DNA of 10,722 bases from Oligoflexia bacterium (GTDB taxonomy: Bacteria > Bdellovibrionota > UBA1018 > CAIMNF01): NCBI GenBank assembly GCA_903858975.1, contig CAIOKW010000253.1, positions 1 through 10,722 of the forward strand, in the 5' to 3' direction. The position numbers and the translations under genes were made by a program. Below, one piece after another: positions 7,326-10,722 of the stretch (positions are counted from its first letter, which is position 1; the number at the start of each line of letters is the position of its first letter). The notes beneath the pieces were generated by a model, which made no database searches, was not told the DNA's origin, and was given only the letters and a program-made list of their open reading frames with translations.

Positions 7326-7337
7326 CTCAATTGAGTT
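7326..7337. repeat. CTCAATTGAGTT palindrome, copy 2
   Basis: A 12-bp match to copy 1 (7245-7256), with the perfect dyad CTCAATTGAG at its core. The two dyad centres are 81 bp apart, close to eight helical turns, so proteins bound to both could face the same side of the DNA. Confidence 0.5.
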
Positions 7338-7394
7338 TCGCTTGGCACTCAGAAGTTTAACTCAAGCAAAACTTCATGGAACCGCTCTTGGGGG

Positions 7395-8126
7395 TCATTC
7401 GTTCCGAAGAAACTGGAAAACTTTAATTTTGCGCTTTTTCTCCAAGCGGTGCTCAGGAATAATGGAACTTTCTTCGACTTCAAATTCAAACTCAACTCGG
7501 TGAAACCCAAGATCCTCAAGGGCGATCAAGGCATATTCAAGATAGCTTCGACCGGGATCAGAAAGATAAATGGAACCCTTTGGTGCAATAAGGCGAGCGA
7601 GTGCTTTTGCGAGGTCCTCAGGATGGCGCTTTTCATAAAGAACGTCGCTTGCGAGCACGAAATCATAAGAGCCAAATTCAATTTTAGGGCTGGGTTTTGA
7701 ATCGGTCCAATCCCACTCGACGTAATCGATTTTTACCTGATTGAGTTCAGAGTTTTTCTTGAGCCAGTACTCTACATCCGGATGAAAGTCTGAGGCCTGC
7801 ATCGAGGCGCCCATTTTAGAGGCGAGGATGGCATTTAAGCCGAGTCCACAGCCCACTTCCATTCCACGCTTTTTTGAGAACAGATTTTTGCGCTCGCTCA
7901 TGAAAAGTCCGAGTGCACGAGCCGAAGGCCATACGGTGGCGAAGTAGGGGCAAAGGTCAAGGAGCCGTCCCTCTTCTGCAGGAGTTTTAGGCTCAAATTT
8001 TTTACAAATCTCATCAAGAGCTCTATCCATATCCCTGATCGACCAAAGGTGGAGTGGGAAACTCCCGATTTTTTCAATCGTAATGAGCATGTCATAATCA
8101 ATGAGGGGAACTGGAAGTTTATTCAC
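7395..8126 (-). CDS. Class I SAM-dependent methyltransferase (methyltransferase family 16-like)
   Basis: A cytoplasmic Rossmann-fold methyltransferase of 243 aa. SAM-binding motif I is EVGCGLGLNA (90-99); the acidic residue ending the second strand is D113 in ASDFHP; and the later motif is ASDVLYE (159-165). The lead-in PYFATVWPSARALGLFM (60-76) and the DVLYE block resemble the family 16 group, which includes protein-lysine methyltransferases such as those acting on electron-transfer flavoprotein. The substrate here is unknown, and a small-molecule substrate is equally possible. The start is set at GTG 8126. No Shine-Dalgarno sequence precedes it, but a TTGTAA-17-TACAAT promoter ends so that transcription would begin at this G, which supports a leaderless start. 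It diverges from the DMT transporter, with 42 bp between them. Confidence 0.8.
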   Translation of the reverse strand: MNKLPVPLIDYDMLITIEKIGSFPLHLWSIRDMDRALDEICKKFEPKTPAEEGRLLDLCPYFATVWPSARALGLFMSERKNLFSKKRGMEVGCGLGLNAILASKMGASMQASDFHPDVEYWLKKNSELNQVKIDYVEWDWTDSKPSPKIEFGSYDFVLASDVLYEKRHPEDLAKALARLIAPKGSIYLSDPGRSYLEYALIALEDLGFHRVEFEFEVEESSIIPEHRLEKKRKIKVFQFLRNE

Positions 8127-8168
8127 TCTTTCATTGTAATGGAGGAGGCGGCTCGTTACAAATAAACT
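8127..8168. promoter_or_regulatory. Interleaved, mirror-image divergent promoters giving two leaderless transcripts
   Basis: On the + strand TTGTAA (8134-8139), a 17-bp spacer and TACAAA (8157-8162) form a sigma70-like promoter. On the - strand TTGTAA (8161-8156), a 17-bp spacer and TACAAT (8138-8133) form another. Each -35 box covers the other's -10 box, because TTGTAA and TTACAA are an inverted repeat. Seven bases past each -10 is exactly the first base of ATG 8169 and of GTG 8126. GGAGGAGG (8141-8148) looks like a ribosome site but sits in the spacer, 20 nt from the ATG. The promoter match is inferred from hexamers only. Confidence 0.5.
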
Positions 8169-9050
8169 ATGGGCTCCTTTTTAGTCATTCTTTCGAGTTT
8201 TGGTTTTGCGACGCTTGGAATCTTTGGAAAACTCGCCTATGAATCCGGTTTGGGTCGAAATGAAGCCCTGTTTTGGCGCTTTGGCTTGTCACTCCCCATT
8301 TTATCTCTACTTCTCTTGGTGATGAGGGCTTATCCTCGAAACTCGAAACCCTTCTTACGTGCAATTGGACTCGGGATGGTGGGAATTGGAGTGGAGTCTT
8401 CCGTATTTTTTCTCACGCTTCAGCACCTCGGGGCTGCTCTCACGGGGATCTTCTTATACCTTTACCCGGCATTTGTAGCCGTGATTTCGCATTTTTTTCT
8501 GAATGAGAAGTTAACACTTAAGCAGTGGGCGTGTGTTGGACTTGCCTTGATCGGGAGTGTCCTTACGGTAGGAGTCATTGGTGGATCAGCCGAGGGGATG
8601 GTCTCCCCATTGAAGGATCCCGTGGGACTGATCGCGGGAATCGTTACGGGTGCTTGGTATGCACTTTATATTTTGGCCGGTAATCGGCTTACCCAAAATG
8701 AGAATCCACTCACGATGAGTGCGGGAGTAGCGCTCGGGAGCTTCATCACTTTTTCGGGGCTGACCCTTCTGGGAGTCGCTCAAGGAACAAATTTTCATGG
8801 CGTTCAGAGTCATCCCTCCATGATCGCAGTGGGAGGACTGGCTGTTTTTGCGACCGTGGTTCCCTTTACGACCCTCTACGTGGGAATGAAGAAGGTCGGC
8901 GCTCTCAAGGCCTCTTTGCTCTCCACTTTGGAGTTGGTTTTCACCATTATCCTTGCCGCGACGTTCCTTGGCGAGAAATTGACGCCTTATCAGTGCTTGG
9001 GAGCTCTCTTAATCCTACTTTCTGTTTTACTCACGTCCCTCCTTCGTTGA
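8169..9050 (+). CDS. EamA/DMT-family transporter (10 predicted membrane helices)
   Basis: Inner-membrane protein of the drug/metabolite transporter superfamily, probably an exporter of small metabolites or amino acids; the substrate cannot be told from sequence. Its 293 aa hold the usual two EamA repeats, about 1-135 and 150-292, each with five hydrophobic helices. The paired signatures are seen: FLNEKLTLKQWACVGLALIG at the end of repeat 1 (110-129) and FLGEKLTPYQCLGALLILL in repeat 2 (266-284), plus ALTGIFLYLYPAFVAV (90-105). The short basic loop PRNSK (56-60) fits the inside-positive rule. The start must be at 8169 or later because an in-frame TAA lies at 8163-8165. No well-placed ribosome site precedes it, which fits a leaderless mRNA. 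The acyltransferase begins 12 bp after its stop and is probably co-transcribed. Confidence 0.9.
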   Translation: MGSFLVILSSFGFATLGIFGKLAYESGLGRNEALFWRFGLSLPILSLLLLVMRAYPRNSKPFLRAIGLGMVGIGVESSVFFLTLQHLGAALTGIFLYLYPAFVAVISHFFLNEKLTLKQWACVGLALIGSVLTVGVIGGSAEGMVSPLKDPVGLIAGIVTGAWYALYILAGNRLTQNENPLTMSAGVALGSFITFSGLTLLGVAQGTNFHGVQSHPSMIAVGGLAVFATVVPFTTLYVGMKKVGALKASLLSTLELVFTIILAATFLGEKLTPYQCLGALLILLSVLLTSLLR

Positions 9051-9062
9051 GAATAGAAGGAT

Positions 9063-10722
9063 ATGATCATAGATCCACGCACAGGGTCGAATCCTGCAGT
9101 TCGCTTTGAACACCATCCCGCAGTGAGAGGGGAAATCTATAACCTCGATGATCGCTCCTATCGTGAGTCCATCATTGAGGAAGTTGTGCGTCGAACGATG
9201 GGGGATGTTTCAAAATTTGATCCCCGCATGCTTCTGGAAGAAACCCTTTATAATGAGCGAATGCGCTCGAGAAAAGTGCGCTCGAATTGGATTACTTCTC
9301 CGTACTTGGCAAGTCGAAATTCAAACGATCGACATTTTTTAAAAAGTATCCAATCGGGAATGAAAAATACCATAGGGCTCGAGGAGAACCGTGAACTCCT
9401 TCGCAGTTTCTCAGAACACTTTGCTTCTGAGATTTGCGGTAATTTTGAGCCTAAAATGTATGACCTGGCCATTCGCATGGTGCCTTGGATGTTCTCCTGG
9501 CTCCTGAATGCCGCAAGCGTGAAGCGTTTCATGCCCTTTGGAATGAGCGAAAGCCTTCAAACCCGATTGCGGGTAGTCGGGGAGGTAGAGCATCTCCAGA
9601 AGCTTTCTCAAAAGGGAACCATTCTTTTGGTACCCACCCATTTAAGCAATATTGATTCTCTGTTGGTGGGATACGTGATTCACCTGATGTCGCTTCCTCC
9701 TTTTGCTTATGGAGCGGGACTGAACCTCTTTAGTAATCCAGCGCTCAGTTTTTCGATGTCTCGCTTAGGGGCCTATACGGTCGATCGTCAAAAGGTGAGT
9801 GGCCTCTACAAAAACGCCTTAAAGAACTACTCGACCAGTATCTTGAAGCGCGGAATTCACAGTATCTTTTTTCCGGCTGGGGGACGAGTCCGCTCGGGTG
9901 CCATCGAAAGTCATTTGAAGTTAGGACTCTTAGGAACGGCCCTTCAAGCCCAGTTGGAGCGCTATCAAGAGAATGCACCCAATCCTAATATTTATATTGT
10001 CCCGATGGTGATGAACTATCCCTTCGTGTTTGAGGCATCCTCCTTAATCGAGGACTACTTAGAAGCCGCGGGTAAGCATCGATTTATGCCAAACGATGGC
10101 GGTGAAACTGTACCCCTCATTAATTCCCTGAAGTTTTTCTGGAAGATTTTCTCAACACGATCCGAAATGTGGGTCAGAGTTGGAAAGCCGCTGGATGTCT
10201 TTGGAAACTTCGTCGATGAGAATGGTTTCTCGATGGGGCCTAACGGGACCAGCATTGATCCGAAACGATTCCTCATGACCGAAGGAGAAATCAAAGCGGT
10301 GCCTCAGCGGGATCGCGAATACACGGGATTACTCGGTAAGAAAATATCTGAGCGCTATCATGCTGAGAATGTGGTTCTCAGTTCTCATCTGGTTGCATAT
10401 TCGCTCTTTTCAGCGCTGCAAAAACAATACCCCGCGCTCGATCTCTTCCGCTTTCTCAGACTTTCCCGCGCCCAGCGCGCAATCACGATGGAGCGTTTTT
10501 ACCAAGAAGCAGAGATTTGTTTTGCAATGGTGAAAAAGGCATCCGATCAAGGACGTCTTCACCTTTCGACTACCCTCCATTGTGGAGACGTGAAAATTTG
10601 GGTGGAAGACGGTATCCGTCAACTCGGTCTATTTCATGATGCCAAGGTGGCAAAAGTGGAAGATGGGACCATCACCACAGAAGACATGAATTTACTTTAT
10701 TATTATCGAAACAGGCTTACCG
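9063..10722 (+). CDS. PlsB-like glycerol-3-phosphate 1-O-acyltransferase, 3' end outside the window
   Basis: Likely catalyses the first step of phospholipid synthesis, acylating glycerol-3-phosphate at the membrane. The frame stays open from ATG 9063 to the right edge: 553 codons plus one base, with no stop. An in-frame TAG at 9054-9056 rules out an earlier start. AAGG lies only 2 nt before the ATG, closer than usual. The acyltransferase blocks are in order: block I VPTHLSNIDSLLVGYV with H193 and D198 (HX4D); block II AYGAGLNLFSNP (215-226), followed by RLGAYTVDR; block III FFPAGGRVRSG (269-279); block IV YIVPMVMNYPFVFE (311-324). Block III has alanine where PlsB and AGPAT proteins have glutamate. 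A long region after the acyltransferase fold and the late LLYYYRNRL resemble PlsB rather than the short PlsC. A 1-acylglycerol-phosphate acyltransferase role is less likely, given this length. Confidence 0.85.
   Translation, partial: MIIDPRTGSNPAVRFEHHPAVRGEIYNLDDRSYRESIIEEVVRRTMGDVSKFDPRMLLEETLYNERMRSRKVRSNWITSPYLASRNSNDRHFLKSIQSGMKNTIGLEENRELLRSFSEHFASEICGNFEPKMYDLAIRMVPWMFSWLLNAASVKRFMPFGMSESLQTRLRVVGEVEHLQKLSQKGTILLVPTHLSNIDSLLVGYVIHLMSLPPFAYGAGLNLFSNPALSFSMSRLGAYTVDRQKVSGLYKNALKNYSTSILKRGIHSIFFPAGGRVRSGAIESHLKLGLLGTALQAQLERYQENAPNPNIYIVPMVMNYPFVFEASSLIEDYLEAAGKHRFMPNDGGETVPLINSLKFFWKIFSTRSEMWVRVGKPLDVFGNFVDENGFSMGPNGTSIDPKRFLMTEGEIKAVPQRDREYTGLLGKKISERYHAENVVLSSHLVAYSLFSALQKQYPALDLFRFLRLSRAQRAITMERFYQEAEICFAMVKKASDQGRLHLSTTLHCGDVKIWVEDGIRQLGLFHDAKVAKVEDGTITTEDMNLLYYYRNRLT

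Larger units (their letters stand above)
7265..7394 (-). promoter_or_regulatory. Upstream region of the FIST-kinase operon, rich in inverted repeats
   Basis: This 130-bp gap between the methyltransferase stop and the FIST start must hold the promoter of the FIST-kinase genes unless the methyltransferase transcript reads through. It contains the dyad TTGTTTA-A-TAAACAA (7304-7318), the palindrome CTCAATTGAG (7326-7335) and a 7-bp stem GAAGTTT/AAACTTC with a 10-nt loop (7352-7375). No convincing -35/-10 pair could be placed. No GC-rich hairpin with a T run is present, so no intrinsic terminator for the methyltransferase gene was found. Confidence 0.5.

Noticed and set aside
7346..7348. GTG as the FIST start
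   Set aside because: No ribosome site precedes it, the extra 28 residues look unlike FIST N-termini, and ATG 7264 has AGGGG at a proper distance. It remains possible.
7352..7375. Stem GAAGTTT/AAACTTC as a terminator of the methyltransferase gene
   Set aside because: The stem is AT-rich with a 10-nt loop and no T run follows on the minus strand.
8141..8148. GGAGGAGG as ribosome site of the DMT transporter
   Set aside because: It is 20 nt from the only possible ATG and an in-frame TAA lies between them; it falls in the promoter spacer.
9148..9342. Several short open frames on both strands between 9148 and 10622
   Set aside because: All lie inside the long acyltransferase frame that runs from 9063 off the right edge and carries four ordered family motifs.
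1..10722. tRNA, rRNA, CRISPR arrays, insertion sequences, phage or toxin-antitoxin genes
   Set aside because: None was recognised; almost every base is inside a gene with a family assignment and gaps are 130 bp or less.

Overview
The window looks like ordinary chromosome from a Gram-negative bacterium. It is gene-dense, of roughly medium GC, and has no mobile elements, RNA genes or CRISPR. The taxon cannot be fixed from sequence alone. The mix of an AcsA-type acetate-CoA ligase, a pyruvate-dehydrogenase-like E1/E2 set with its own acyl carrier protein, a FIST sensor with a histidine kinase, and a PlsB-like acyltransferase would suit a Bdellovibrionota or deltaproteobacterium-like host. That is a guess.

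Left block (1-4850, + strand): five genes whose ends all overlap (4, 11, 14 and 4 bp), so they form one translationally coupled operon. The order is acsA (5' end outside the window), 2-oxoacid dehydrogenase E1 alpha, E1 beta, a short lipoyl-bearing E2 acyltransferase, and a stand-alone acyl carrier protein (ACP). E2 has a lipoyl domain and a catalytic domain but no room for the peripheral subunit-binding domain that normally docks E1 or E3, and no E3 gene is present. Acyl groups made by E1/E2 (from a 2-oxoacid) and by AcsA (from acetate) may therefore meet at a dedicated ACP instead of only free CoA. This is the most interesting candidate system in the window.

Middle block (4750-7264, - strand): a FIST-domain sensory protein followed 7 nt later by a PAS histidine kinase. 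The kinase reading frame is broken by one in-frame TAG inside its ATP-binding domain, with all kinase motifs otherwise intact on both sides. Its 3' end overlaps the ACP gene tail-to-tail by 101 bp. The 130-bp region before the FIST gene is rich in inverted repeats, including two copies of a CTCAATTGAGTT palindrome 81 bp apart.

Right block: a family-16-like methyltransferase (- strand) diverges from an EamA/DMT transporter (+ strand). Only 42 bp separate them, and that gap fits two interleaved, mirror-image sigma70-like promoters that would start both mRNAs exactly at their start codons (leaderless). The transporter is followed after 12 bp by a long PlsB-like glycerol-3-phosphate acyltransferase that runs off the right edge (9063 to the end).
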